In this document: piece by piece, positions 26,988-34,952 of the stretch
Position numbering within the stretch: the first letter of the stretch is position 1
Layout: each line of letters starts with the position of its first letter
Program-made: the position numbers and the translations under genes
Notes under the pieces: generated by a model
Told to the model about the DNA's origin: nothing
Seen by the model: only the letters and a program-made list of their open reading frames with translations
Database searches by the model: none
NCBI GenBank assembly: GCA_002708845.1
Contig: PAPI01000024.1
Coordinates: 186,001 to 250,000, forward strand
Direction: 5' to 3'
From: Leeuwenhoekiella sp.
GTDB lineage: Bacteria; Bacteroidota; Bacteroidia; Flavobacteriales; Flavobacteriaceae
Length of the DNA: 64,000 bases

Positions 26988-27596
26988 ATGGAGAGTCTCA
27001 CACTTTTCGAACAGGTTTTTATGTATCTCGGCATTCTGATGTTTGTTGTTTTACTGGGTTCACTGGTATTTTTTGTAGTAAAGGGAAAAGAACTTAAACC
27101 CCTGCTCCTGTTTTTCCTGATGCCGATTTTGATGATTGGCTATCCCAGTATTCAGGAGATAAAATATCAGGAAATCTGGATCAAGCTACATAAGTCCCAG
27201 CAGAATCTTGTTGAGAATCCCGCCGATAGTGCTTCGCGCAGAAAGGTTGAAGCACTCACTAACAAAATTGAAGCCCGTGCACATACCGAAGAACAATTAA
27301 ACAGCATCACCTATTCTAAAATTCTGCTTCAAAAACCCAAAGAAGCAGAATATTTTGCCGAAAAAGCCCTTTCTGAAAATAAAAATTCAGAGACCGCTAA
27401 AGAGTTGAAGCAAGTTGCACAGGTACAGGAAGAATTGAAGATTGCCAAACGAGACACCGCTACATCAGCCTCTCTTGACAGCTCGGCAGTCAAACAACTC
27501 GAACAGGTAAGGCTTCCTGCGCGATACGAGCCTATAAACCAGTATGTACTGCGTACGCGCTACTTAAGCACACAGCAACGAACTCAAAATAATTAG
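26988..27596 (+). CDS. Two-transmembrane eCIS-associated protein with a coiled-coil C-terminus
   Basis: In this 202-residue protein, two close hydrophobic helices (residues ~10-32, MYLGILMFVVLLGSLVFFVV, and ~36-54, LKPLLLFFLMPILMIGY) form a hairpin. An ~145-residue helical, coiled-coil-like soluble tail rich in Lys/Glu/Gln follows, with a segment resembling a TPR-like helix pair (AEYFAEKALSENKNSETAKELKQV). The hairpin topology recalls small membrane-anchor or holin-like proteins, but no family was recognised. It lies directly upstream of the DUF4157 cargo gene (4 bp gap). Confidence 0.65.
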   Translation: MESLTLFEQVFMYLGILMFVVLLGSLVFFVVKGKELKPLLLFFLMPILMIGYPSIQEIKYQEIWIKLHKSQQNLVENPADSASRRKVEALTNKIEARAHTEEQLNSITYSKILLQKPKEAEYFAEKALSENKNSETAKELKQVAQVQEELKIAKRDTATSASLDSSAVKQLEQVRLPARYEPINQYVLRTRYLSTQQRTQNN

Positions 27597-27600
27597 GATC

Positions 27601-30600
27601 ATGCCTGTATTTGCAAAAAATAAACCCGCTTCTCAGAAGACTTCCGGCAAACCCGGAAAAGCTTCTTTTTTTGGCGTACAGGCAAAGCTAAAATCGGGCA
27701 AACCCGGCGATCGCTATGAGATAGAAGCAGATAACGTGGCTGCACGGGTGGTTCAGAATACCGGCAATTTGGGATCTGGCAGTCCTGCAGCACAGGCAAA
27801 ACCTCTGGCTAAAAGCATCAGTACAGGCGTACAATTGAAGCCTTTGGAAGACGAATCGGTACAAACCAAAGCCGATGACGAACTTCAAAAGCAGGAAGAA
27901 GAAGAGGCAGTTCAATCAAAGGCAGATAGCCAATTGCAAATGCAGGAGGAAGAAGAAGCTGTTCAATCTAAAGGTAAGGAAGAAGAGGCCATTCAGTCAA
28001 AAGAAGAGCAAGAAGAAGTACAAATGCGCGCAGGAACGGCGCAAAGGAGTGCGGATATCAGCAGTGAATTGCAAAGTTCCCGGGGTGGCGGTTCGCAACT
28101 GCCTGAAACATCCCGAAATCAAATGGAAGCCGGTTTTGGCACCGATTTAAGCGATGTGCGCGTGCATACTGATCAGCGGGCGCAGACTATGGCTCAAAAT
28201 ATAGGTGCTCAGGCTTTTACCAGCGGTAGTGATATTTATTTTAATCAGGGACGTTTTAATCCAGGTACAACGCAAGGCGATGCCCTACTGGCACATGAAT
28301 TGACGCATACTATTCAACAAGGCGCTGTTGATGCGAAACAGGAACCTCAAAGCACAACAACCGGAGGTACATCTGCGAATACGACTTCAGCTACCGAAGT
28401 AGAATTGGCCCCAGAAAATGCCACAGCTGTAGTAACTCCTGAAAATGGAGAAACTACCGCCAATCCACAGGAGGGAACGCCTCAAAATGCAGAGAATCAG
28501 GCAGGCGGCGCTCAAACCGAGGCAACACCTTATCCCCGAAGTCCCCAGAAAGATCCCGCCTTTCAACAGGCCGAAAATCAGGTGGATGATCGTTCAGAAA
28601 CTGCCCAGACCACCCAGCCTGCCTCTCAGGCGGCAGCGGCAGCATCTGCTGCAGCTCCTGCTGCTTCAAATGAGCAACTAAGTGAAGCTCAGGCCGGTCA
28701 GGTTGCCGTGATGGAAGAACAGGAACCCGGAACTTTTGATGCTGTAGCTTTTAAAGCCCGCCTGATGGAACGCATCGAAGCCATGCAGCTTCCGGCAAAC
28801 GAAGAAGAGGCAGATGATTTTGAAAACAACAATAACATTGATGAAGTTACCGCAGACGGTACCGCGATGGCTTCGGCAGAGCGGCAACAGGCCGCCGGGG
28901 CTATAGATCAGGCTACTCAAACAGAACCCAACCCCGACTCGGTACCGGCCCGAGAAGTTGAACCACTCCCAGAACCCGAATACGGCTCCCCTCCTGCTCC
29001 TGTGCGGGCAGCTCAGGCAATGCCTGCGCCCCGTCCAGAAGATCAGGTAAGTGCTCCTTTGCAGGAAAATATGCAGGATATTGATGCGGAGATGGCCAAT
29101 AACGAGGTTACTGATGAGATGCTGGCAAACAGTAACGAACCCAGTTTTACCCAGGCATTAGACAGTAAACAGGAAGCGCGTACACATACCGAGCAGGCTC
29201 CACAGGAGTTTAGACAAACAGAACAAAACAGTCTTGCCGCTACTTGCGAACAGGCGCAAAATAGCAGCGGTGCACAGCTTGAGGCCATGCACAATAGCCG
29301 TACCGGAACTTTGGGTACGATGCAAACCCAACAACAAACCGGAGCACAGTCAGACAGTGCAGAACGTGAACGTATCGCAGGAGAAATCAACCGCATTTTT
29401 GAAGCTACCAAAACCGATGTGGAAACCTTGCTGGCTGATTTGGAAACTGAAGTTGAAACTCGCTTTGAAGCTGCAGCAAAACGTGCTAAAAAAGTTTTTG
29501 AAGACTATGTTGAGCGTAAAATGGATGCATACAAGGACGAGCGTTACAGCGGAGTGGGCGGTGCTTTGACCTGGGTAGGAGACGCCTTTACCGGATTGCC
29601 TGATGAAGTAAACGCCTTTTTTGAAGAAGGCCGAAACAAATACATTGAGGCCATGGATAGTGAACTCACCACAATTGCAGAGTTCATCGCTCAAAAACTT
29701 ACCGAAGCTAAACAGCGTATCGCTCAGGGGAAACAGGATGTCGCGACGTTTGTAGAATCACAACCCGAGGCTTTGAGAGGTATAGCACAGGAAGCTGCAG
29801 AAAACATACAGGAGCAGTTTGACAGCCTGGAAGACGACGTAAACAGCAAGCAGGATGAATTGATAGACTCTCTGGCACAGCAGTATCAGGACAGTCTGGC
29901 CGAAGTTGATGCTCGTATTGAAGAAATGCAGGCCGCAAACCGTGGTCTCATAGATATGGCTATGGGATTGGTGATGGGCATTATCAACACCATTATTGCC
30001 ATTAAAAATATGCTGACCAATTTACTCAGCGCTGCACTGGAAGCTATTGGTGCGATCATTTCAGATCCTATAGGTTTCCTAAGTAACCTGATAAGTGGTG
30101 TAAAAGCGGGCTTTATCAATTTTGGAAACAATATTATGCAGCATTTGATGAATGGATTGGTCACCTGGCTAACCGGTGCATTGGGTCCTATGGGCATTAC
30201 CATTCCTGAAGATATTTTTAGTCTTAAAGGCATCTTTAGCCTCGTGATGCAAGTATTAGGACTTACCTGGGATTACATGCGTCAAAAGGCTGTAAAACTG
30301 CTGGGAGAACCCGTAGTACAGGCTCTGGAAATGGGATTTGAACTTTTTCAAATAATCAGGACTGAAGGTATTGCCGGTATTTGGGAATACATTAAAGAGC
30401 AATTCAATGACCTTAAAGAAACGGTAATTGACAGCATACAGGAAATGATTATTTCAACCGTCGTTGATGCAGGGATCAAATGGGTATTGGGCTTGATGAG
30501 TCCGGCGGGAGCCTTTGTCAAGGCTGCAATGATGATCATCGATATTGTCAAATTCTTTATTGAGCGCGGCAGCCAGATTATGGAACTCATCAACGCATTT

Positions 30601-32208
30601 ATTGATGGTATTAAAGCTGTGGCTTCCGGAAATGTGGGAATAATTGCCCAGAAAATCGAAACGGCTCTGGGTAAGGCCATTCCGGTAATTATTGGTTTTT
30701 TGGCTTCGTTACTAGGCATCAGCGGACTGGCTCAAAAGGTTCAAAAACTTATTGGAAAAATCAGAAAGCGCATTGATAAAGCAATTGATAAGTTGATTTT
30801 AAAGGCGAAGAAGGCTTTTTCAAAATTAGTCCGTAAGGGTAAAGCAGCTGCCGGAAAATTTGTGGACTGGCTCGGAATCAAAAAACGTTTTAAGACTAAA
30901 GATGGTAAAAACCATAAGCTTTTCTTAGAAGAAACTGGTGGCAAAACCGAACTGGTGGTACAAAGCGAAAAACAATTGGTTGGTGTACGCCTCATCAAGG
31001 CAAAACAGGAAACTCAGGCGATGCCTGATGGGGAAACCAAAACCAAACGCATTGCTGCCGAAGGTCGCATTGACACTTATTTGTCAGAAACCCGTGCGAT
31101 TCTGCAAAAAATCAAAACTGAAGAAAAAAAGCCGACGCCCAATTCTTCAAAAATAGAGGGTTGGAAATCAGAAATTGAGCAGAAATTTACTAGTATCGCC
31201 GGGGATCTGGAAACTATTGGAGTTGAGCCAGGAACCGTGGGCACCGGTGATAATGGAATGCTTCAGGAAATAGGAAAGCAATATGTAACGCCAGATCACA
31301 AAACCAAAGCTGGAAGTAATAATGGCACAGATACATTCCTTTCTGAAAATGGGTATCATTATGCGACTTCAGCTTCGGGTAAGATATATATTCGCAGAAA
31401 AGAAGCTAAAGAAAATGTGCCTCAACTTTCATTTGATATAGAAGGAAAATTACAATTAGGAGGTTCATCTTCTAGCAGTGAAGCTGAGCATAAAAATTAC
31501 ATACCAGATAAGATTACCAGGACAGAAACTGGAATGGGGTATGAAGTAGTCTACACAACTCTTACCGATACAGGAGAAAAAGGACCAAACTTCCAAATCA
31601 ATATTAGCCACGCTGGTGTATTGGCTGCAAATGAAGACGAAAATATCACCCGTCACGTTTCAGGTAGAAATTTGAAGCTCAAAGCCACCGGAGGCGCTCG
31701 TGGAGTTACCGATAGTGCAACCGGCGGTTTCCACAATGCTCACCTAATAGCAGACCGTTTTGGTGGTTCGGGAAGCAATTCAGCAGAAAACATTCATCCG
31801 AGCACCCCAAGATACAATACCAAGGAAATGAAGTCAAAAGAAGATGCTATTGCCCGTATTTTGGAATCAGGTTCAAAAGATCAAAATAATTTTAATTTGG
31901 ATGTTTCGGCAAATATTGTAAAAGAGAAATCGACCAGCGCAGGATTACTTGCTGCCTTAAATGAAGAAGCTAAAAAAGATAATACAGATCACATTCCTTC
32001 TATTGAAGACGCGATGGAACGGGATTTACTAACGCTAATAAGACCTGATTTACATGCATTACCCGGTAAGTTTATGGGAGTGCATTATAATCTTGATGGT
32101 ACAACAAGTTATACAGATGGAAATACTCAAGGTGTTTCTGTCGATTTGTCTGTGGGACAAGATACTGAGTACGACACAAAAATTTTAGAAATTATCAAAA
32201 GAAAATAA
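27601..32208 (+). CDS. eCIS cargo: DUF4157 protein with C-terminal DNA/RNA non-specific endonuclease-like tip
   Basis: The order in this 1535-residue protein is as follows. N-terminal ~85 residues; tandem V/I-Q-S-K...QEEEEA repeats (87-140); DUF4157 at ~150-245 with HELTH zinc-protease motif (His232, Glu233, His236); a long Ala/Gln/Pro/Glu-rich linker (250-560); coiled-coil region (570-780); hydrophobic tape-measure-like helices (~785-1050); a basic segment; and the C-terminal domain (~1290-1535). The last contains GGFHNAHLIADRFGGSG with His1381, then Asn1397 and Asn1406, matching the Endonuclea_NS_2 type of polymorphic-toxin nuclease. DUF4157 is a known marker of eCIS-loaded toxins. There is no signal peptide, as expected for tube-loaded cargo. 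No adjacent gene looks like an immunity protein. Confidence 0.82.
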   Translation: MPVFAKNKPASQKTSGKPGKASFFGVQAKLKSGKPGDRYEIEADNVAARVVQNTGNLGSGSPAAQAKPLAKSISTGVQLKPLEDESVQTKADDELQKQEEEEAVQSKADSQLQMQEEEEAVQSKGKEEEAIQSKEEQEEVQMRAGTAQRSADISSELQSSRGGGSQLPETSRNQMEAGFGTDLSDVRVHTDQRAQTMAQNIGAQAFTSGSDIYFNQGRFNPGTTQGDALLAHELTHTIQQGAVDAKQEPQSTTTGGTSANTTSATEVELAPENATAVVTPENGETTANPQEGTPQNAENQAGGAQTEATPYPRSPQKDPAFQQAENQVDDRSETAQTTQPASQAAAAASAAAPAASNEQLSEAQAGQVAVMEEQEPGTFDAVAFKARLMERIEAMQLPANEEEADDFENNNNIDEVTADGTAMASAERQQAAGAIDQATQTEPNPDSVPAREVEPLPEPEYGSPPAPVRAAQAMPAPRPEDQVSAPLQENMQDIDAEMANNEVTDEMLANSNEPSFTQALDSKQEARTHTEQAPQEFRQTEQNSLAATCEQAQNSSGAQLEAMHNSRTGTLGTMQTQQQTGAQSDSAERERIAGEINRIFEATKTDVETLLADLETEVETRFEAAAKRAKKVFEDYVERKMDAYKDERYSGVGGALTWVGDAFTGLPDEVNAFFEEGRNKYIEAMDSELTTIAEFIAQKLTEAKQRIAQGKQDVATFVESQPEALRGIAQEAAENIQEQFDSLEDDVNSKQDELIDSLAQQYQDSLAEVDARIEEMQAANRGLIDMAMGLVMGIINTIIAIKNMLTNLLSAALEAIGAIISDPIGFLSNLISGVKAGFINFGNNIMQHLMNGLVTWLTGALGPMGITIPEDIFSLKGIFSLVMQVLGLTWDYMRQKAVKLLGEPVVQALEMGFELFQIIRTEGIAGIWEYIKEQFNDLKETVIDSIQEMIISTVVDAGIKWVLGLMSPAGAFVKAAMMIIDIVKFFIERGSQIMELINAFIDGIKAVASGNVGIIAQKIETALGKAIPVIIGFLASLLGISGLAQKVQKLIGKIRKRIDKAIDKLILKAKKAFSKLVRKGKAAAGKFVDWLGIKKRFKTKDGKNHKLFLEETGGKTELVVQSEKQLVGVRLIKAKQETQAMPDGETKTKRIAAEGRIDTYLSETRAILQKIKTEEKKPTPNSSKIEGWKSEIEQKFTSIAGDLETIGVEPGTVGTGDNGMLQEIGKQYVTPDHKTKAGSNNGTDTFLSENGYHYATSASGKIYIRRKEAKENVPQLSFDIEGKLQLGGSSSSSEAEHKNYIPDKITRTETGMGYEVVYTTLTDTGEKGPNFQINISHAGVLAANEDENITRHVSGRNLKLKATGGARGVTDSATGGFHNAHLIADRFGGSGSNSAENIHPSTPRYNTKEMKSKEDAIARILESGSKDQNNFNLDVSANIVKEKSTSAGLLAALNEEAKKDNTDHIPSIEDAMERDLLTLIRPDLHALPGKFMGVHYNLDGTTSYTDGNTQGVSVDLSVGQDTEYDTKILEIIKRK
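27859..28017 (+). repeat. Tandem acidic repeats in the eCIS cargo gene
   Basis: Two 17-codon copies (VQTKADDELQKQEEEEA and VQSKADSQLQMQEEEEA) are followed by two shortened copies (VQSKGKEEEA, IQSKEEQEE). They precede the DUF4157 domain. Acidic V/I-Q-x-K repeats of this style occur ahead of DUF4157 in other eCIS cargos and are probably disordered; a loading role is speculative. Confidence 0.8.
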
Positions 32209-32214
32209 CCCATT

Positions 32215-33042
32215 ATGAAAACACTACGCTATCGCTCACAGGATCAGGAAGTCTACTTCCTTGAAGAAGTTTTACAACAACTGGGGTATTCGGTTTACGT
32301 TTCCACCTATTTTGGGAAAGACACCGATGCCGCAATACGGGATTTTCAAAAGAAGAACGATCTCGTTATAGATGGGGTTGTGGGGCTTAAAACCTGGTCA
32401 AAACTACTTTCGGCTCGTGATAACCTCTTCAGCTTTAGCGATAAATTGTTGGGGGAAGCTGATTTAAAAAAGTTTGCCGAAGACTTTGATGTGGAACTGG
32501 CTGCGGTTAAAGCGGTAAATGAGGTAGAAAGTAGCGGTAAAGGCTTTTTGATTGACGGCAGGCCGCGTATCTTATTTGAAGGTCATGTTTTCTGGCGCCA
32601 ACTTAAAAAGCGCGGACTCAATCCGGGTGATTTTGTGAATGATTATACCAAAGATGTACTTTATGAAACCTGGACCCGCTCGCATTACAAAGGGGGCGCA
32701 GAAGAATACGAACGTCTGGAAAAAGCTGCCGGAATGAGCGATCTGGATGCTGTGCACGATGCGGCTTATGCCTCGGCTTCTTACGGTTCGTATCAAATAA
32801 TGGGTTTTCATTATGAAAGTCTGGGCTATCCCAGCGTTGATGCTTTTGTTGCTCATATGTACACACACGAGCGAGCGCATCTGGAGGCTTTTGGCAAATT
32901 CCTAAAAGCCAATAATCTGCTGAGACATCTGCAAGCTAAAAACTGGGCTGCCTTTGCCAAAGGCTATAACGGCCCGGGTTATGCACAGAACAAGTACGAC
33001 ATCAAACTGGAAAAAGCCTACCAAAAATATAGCAATGCCTGA
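32215..33042 (+). CDS. Endolysin-like N-acetylmuramidase with peptidoglycan-binding domain
   Basis: The 275-residue protein has an N-terminal PG_binding_1 domain (residues ~5-65: LQQLGYSV, DTDAAIRDFQKKNDLVIDGVVGLKTWSKL). A C-terminal N-acetylmuramidase (DUF3380) domain follows, with catalytic Glu105 in NEVESSGKGF plus PRILFEGHVFWR and YGSYQIMGFHYESLGY. It hydrolyses the glycan strands of peptidoglycan. There is no signal peptide, the same as phage endolysins that need another factor to cross the membrane. Within an eCIS it could serve particle release by lysis or be a delivered enzyme. Its last eight bases overlap the ATPase start. Confidence 0.88.
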   Translation: MKTLRYRSQDQEVYFLEEVLQQLGYSVYVSTYFGKDTDAAIRDFQKKNDLVIDGVVGLKTWSKLLSARDNLFSFSDKLLGEADLKKFAEDFDVELAAVKAVNEVESSGKGFLIDGRPRILFEGHVFWRQLKKRGLNPGDFVNDYTKDVLYETWTRSHYKGGAEEYERLEKAAGMSDLDAVHDAAYASASYGSYQIMGFHYESLGYPSVDAFVAHMYTHERAHLEAFGKFLKANNLLRHLQAKNWAAFAKGYNGPGYAQNKYDIKLEKAYQKYSNA

Positions 33043-34354
33043 ATTTAAAGCATTTGAACTGGCCATACAGTATTTAAGAGAAGTGCTGCTCTGGCGTTTG
33101 CGCAATCCCGACATACCATTTAAGAAGGCTCCGGGTTTTGACCCAAACACTTTGCCTCAATCCTACTTAAAAAAACTAATTTCTATTCTGGAGTTACAGC
33201 CTGAGGAACGGCTTATTTTATTTTTGACTCTAGCCCCACACCTCGCCCCGGCTCTATTTCAGCATTGTGTAAATGAAATGTATCCCGAAGGAACTGAATT
33301 ACCCGAAATGGGTGGGGTAAAAGGTTCTAACCATCGCGGAATACTCCCCACCGGTGAAACGGTACTTTTTCTGCTGGCCGGGAATAATGTTCAGCAACGA
33401 CTGCGAAATCTTAGCTATCTGCTTCCGGAAGCACCACTACGGTCTAACAAAGTGATTCAACTTGAGAAAGCTGCGGCTCACGAACCTTTTTTAAGCGGAA
33501 ACCTCCTGCTACAGGAAGATTACGTACAGCTTTTACTCACCGGAAGTATTCCAGATCCAGAGCTCAGCATCGAATTTCCGGCTCAAAAACTGAAGACCAA
33601 TCTTTCCTGGGATGATTTGGTTTTAAACAAGCAAACCTTAAACGAGATTAAGGAATTGGAAATCTGGCTCAACCATCACGAGACACTTCAGAAACAACAC
33701 GACCGTACCGGAAAATTTAAACCCGGTTATCGCGCTCTTTTTTACGGACCGCCGGGAACCGGAAAAACGCTTACCGCCAGCCTGCTTGGTAAATACACTG
33801 GTCGCGAAGTCTACCGCATTGATCTTTCTGTCGTGATTTCCAAATATATTGGGGAGACCGAAAAAAACTTGTCAAAACTCTTTGACAAGGCCCGCTACAA
33901 AAACTGGGTTCTCTTTTTTGATGAGGCCGATGCCATTTTTGGTAAACGCACGCAGGTACGAGATGCACACGATAAATATGCCAATCAGGAAGTTTCCTAT
34001 TTATTACAGCGACTTGAAGAACATCCGGGTCTGGTCATTTTAGCTTCCAACTTTAAATCGAATATTGATGCTGCTTTTACCAGACGTTTTCAGGCCATTG
34101 TTCAATTTACTTCGCCAGACTTTGATGAACGCCTCAAACTCTGGGAACTAGCGCTTCCTAAAGGATTTCGCTTTGCGAAAGACATTGATCTAAAAATACT
34201 GGCTAAAACCTACGACATTACTGGTGCTAACATCAATAATGTGGTGCATTACAGTTGTCTAAATGCTTTGGATCTTAAAACCTTTGAAATTGATAATCAG
34301 AACCTGATTAAAGGCCTGAAACGCGAGTATCAAAAGGAAGAGAAAATGTTTTAA
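33035..34354 (+). CDS. eCIS-associated AAA+ ATPase (Afp15-like)
   Basis: This 439-residue cytoplasmic ATPase has a C-terminal AAA+ domain with Walker A GPPGTGKT (238-245), Walker B LFFDEAD (Asp296, Glu297) and a sensor/arginine-finger region ILASNFKSNIDAAFTRRFQ. The N-terminal ~200 residues are a family-specific helical domain. Afp15/Pvc15 homologues are required for eCIS assembly or cargo loading and are not ClpV. ATG 33035 is chosen because it opens with sequence resembling Afp15 N-termini (FELAIQYLREVLLWRL). Longer in-frame extensions run into the muramidase gene. It is the last gene of the cluster and overlaps the muramidase by eight bases. Confidence 0.92.
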   Translation: MPEFKAFELAIQYLREVLLWRLRNPDIPFKKAPGFDPNTLPQSYLKKLISILELQPEERLILFLTLAPHLAPALFQHCVNEMYPEGTELPEMGGVKGSNHRGILPTGETVLFLLAGNNVQQRLRNLSYLLPEAPLRSNKVIQLEKAAAHEPFLSGNLLLQEDYVQLLLTGSIPDPELSIEFPAQKLKTNLSWDDLVLNKQTLNEIKELEIWLNHHETLQKQHDRTGKFKPGYRALFYGPPGTGKTLTASLLGKYTGREVYRIDLSVVISKYIGETEKNLSKLFDKARYKNWVLFFDEADAIFGKRTQVRDAHDKYANQEVSYLLQRLEEHPGLVILASNFKSNIDAAFTRRFQAIVQFTSPDFDERLKLWELALPKGFRFAKDIDLKILAKTYDITGANINNVVHYSCLNALDLKTFEIDNQNLIKGLKREYQKEEKMF

Positions 34355-34415
34355 TCAAAGGAAGCTCAAGTTCGTTAATTGACTGAAACAAAGAACATCT
34401 AATCGTTTTGAGAAT

Positions 34416-34454
34416 CGTATTTTTACGGAAACATCCCTAAACTCCGAAAATACG
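34416..34454. repeat. 8-bp inverted repeat just upstream of the glutathione peroxidase start
   Basis: CGTATTTT at 34416-34423 is mirrored by AAAATACG at 34447-34454, with 23 bases between and the ATG immediately after. The left arm also resembles a -7 box (TATTTTTA, seven of eight positions of TAnnTTTG). It may be an operator or a weak hairpin in the leader; significance is uncertain. Confidence 0.3.
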
Positions 34455-34934
34455 ATGACTTTTTACGATTTTGAAGCCAAAACCTTGAAAGGCGAAAGCC
34501 TGTCTATGAATACCTACGCCGGCAAAGTAGTAGTTGTGGTGAACACCGCCAGCAAATGCGGACTCACCCCACAGTACGAAGGTCTTGAGAAATTATATGA
34601 GAAATACAAAAATGACGGACTGGTCATTTTGGGATTTCCCTGTAATCAGTTTGGCAAACAAGAACCCGGAAGCGCCGAAGAGATTGATTCCTTCTGCCAG
34701 GTAAACTACGGAGTAAGTTTCCCGATGTTTGATAAAGTCGACGTTAACGGCTCTGAGGCTCACCCGCTGTTTAAATGGCTTAAAGGCAGACTGGGCAGCT
34801 TGCTCGGAAGTAAAATTAAATGGAACTTCACCAAGTTTGTAATCGATAAAACCGGAAGACCGGTAAAACGCTTTGCTCCTACTACTAAACCTAAAAAGAT
34901 GGAGAAAACGATTAAGGAGCTTTTAGATAATTAA
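34455..34934 (+). CDS. Glutathione peroxidase family peroxidase (Cys type)
   Basis: The 159-residue thioredoxin-fold protein has the peroxidatic cysteine Cys35 in [12 protein letters not shown] in place of selenocysteine, the Gln-containing [13 protein letters not shown] block, and the Trp motif in [10 protein letters not shown]. It reduces hydroperoxides. Bacterial Cys-type members generally use thioredoxin rather than glutathione. No signal peptide is present, so it is cytoplasmic. It stands alone between the eCIS cluster and a convergent transporter gene. Confidence 0.93.
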   Translation: MTFYDFEAKTLKGESLSMNTYAGKVVVVVNTASKCGLTPQYEGLEKLYEKYKNDGLVILGFPCNQFGKQEPGSAEEIDSFCQVNYGVSFPMFDKVDVNGSEAHPLFKWLKGRLGSLLGSKIKWNFTKFVIDKTGRPVKRFAPTTKPKKMEKTIKELLDN

Positions 34935-34952
34935 TAAATTACCAAAAACTTT

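Noticed and set aside
27859-28017. A CRISPR-like array
   Set aside because: Repeats are in frame with the cargo gene, unequal in length and without spacers; no cas genes are present.
29234-29569. A 111-codon plus-strand frame inside the eCIS cargo gene
   Set aside because: It is a shifted frame of the Gln/Glu-rich coding sequence, with an Arg/Lys/Cys-heavy composition unlike real proteins here.
5762-34354. A type VI secretion system or a contractile prophage
   Set aside because: There are no TssJ/L/M membrane-complex genes, no ClpV and no Hcp/TssB/TssC pair. There are also no terminase, portal, capsid or integrase genes. Gene content and order fit eCIS.
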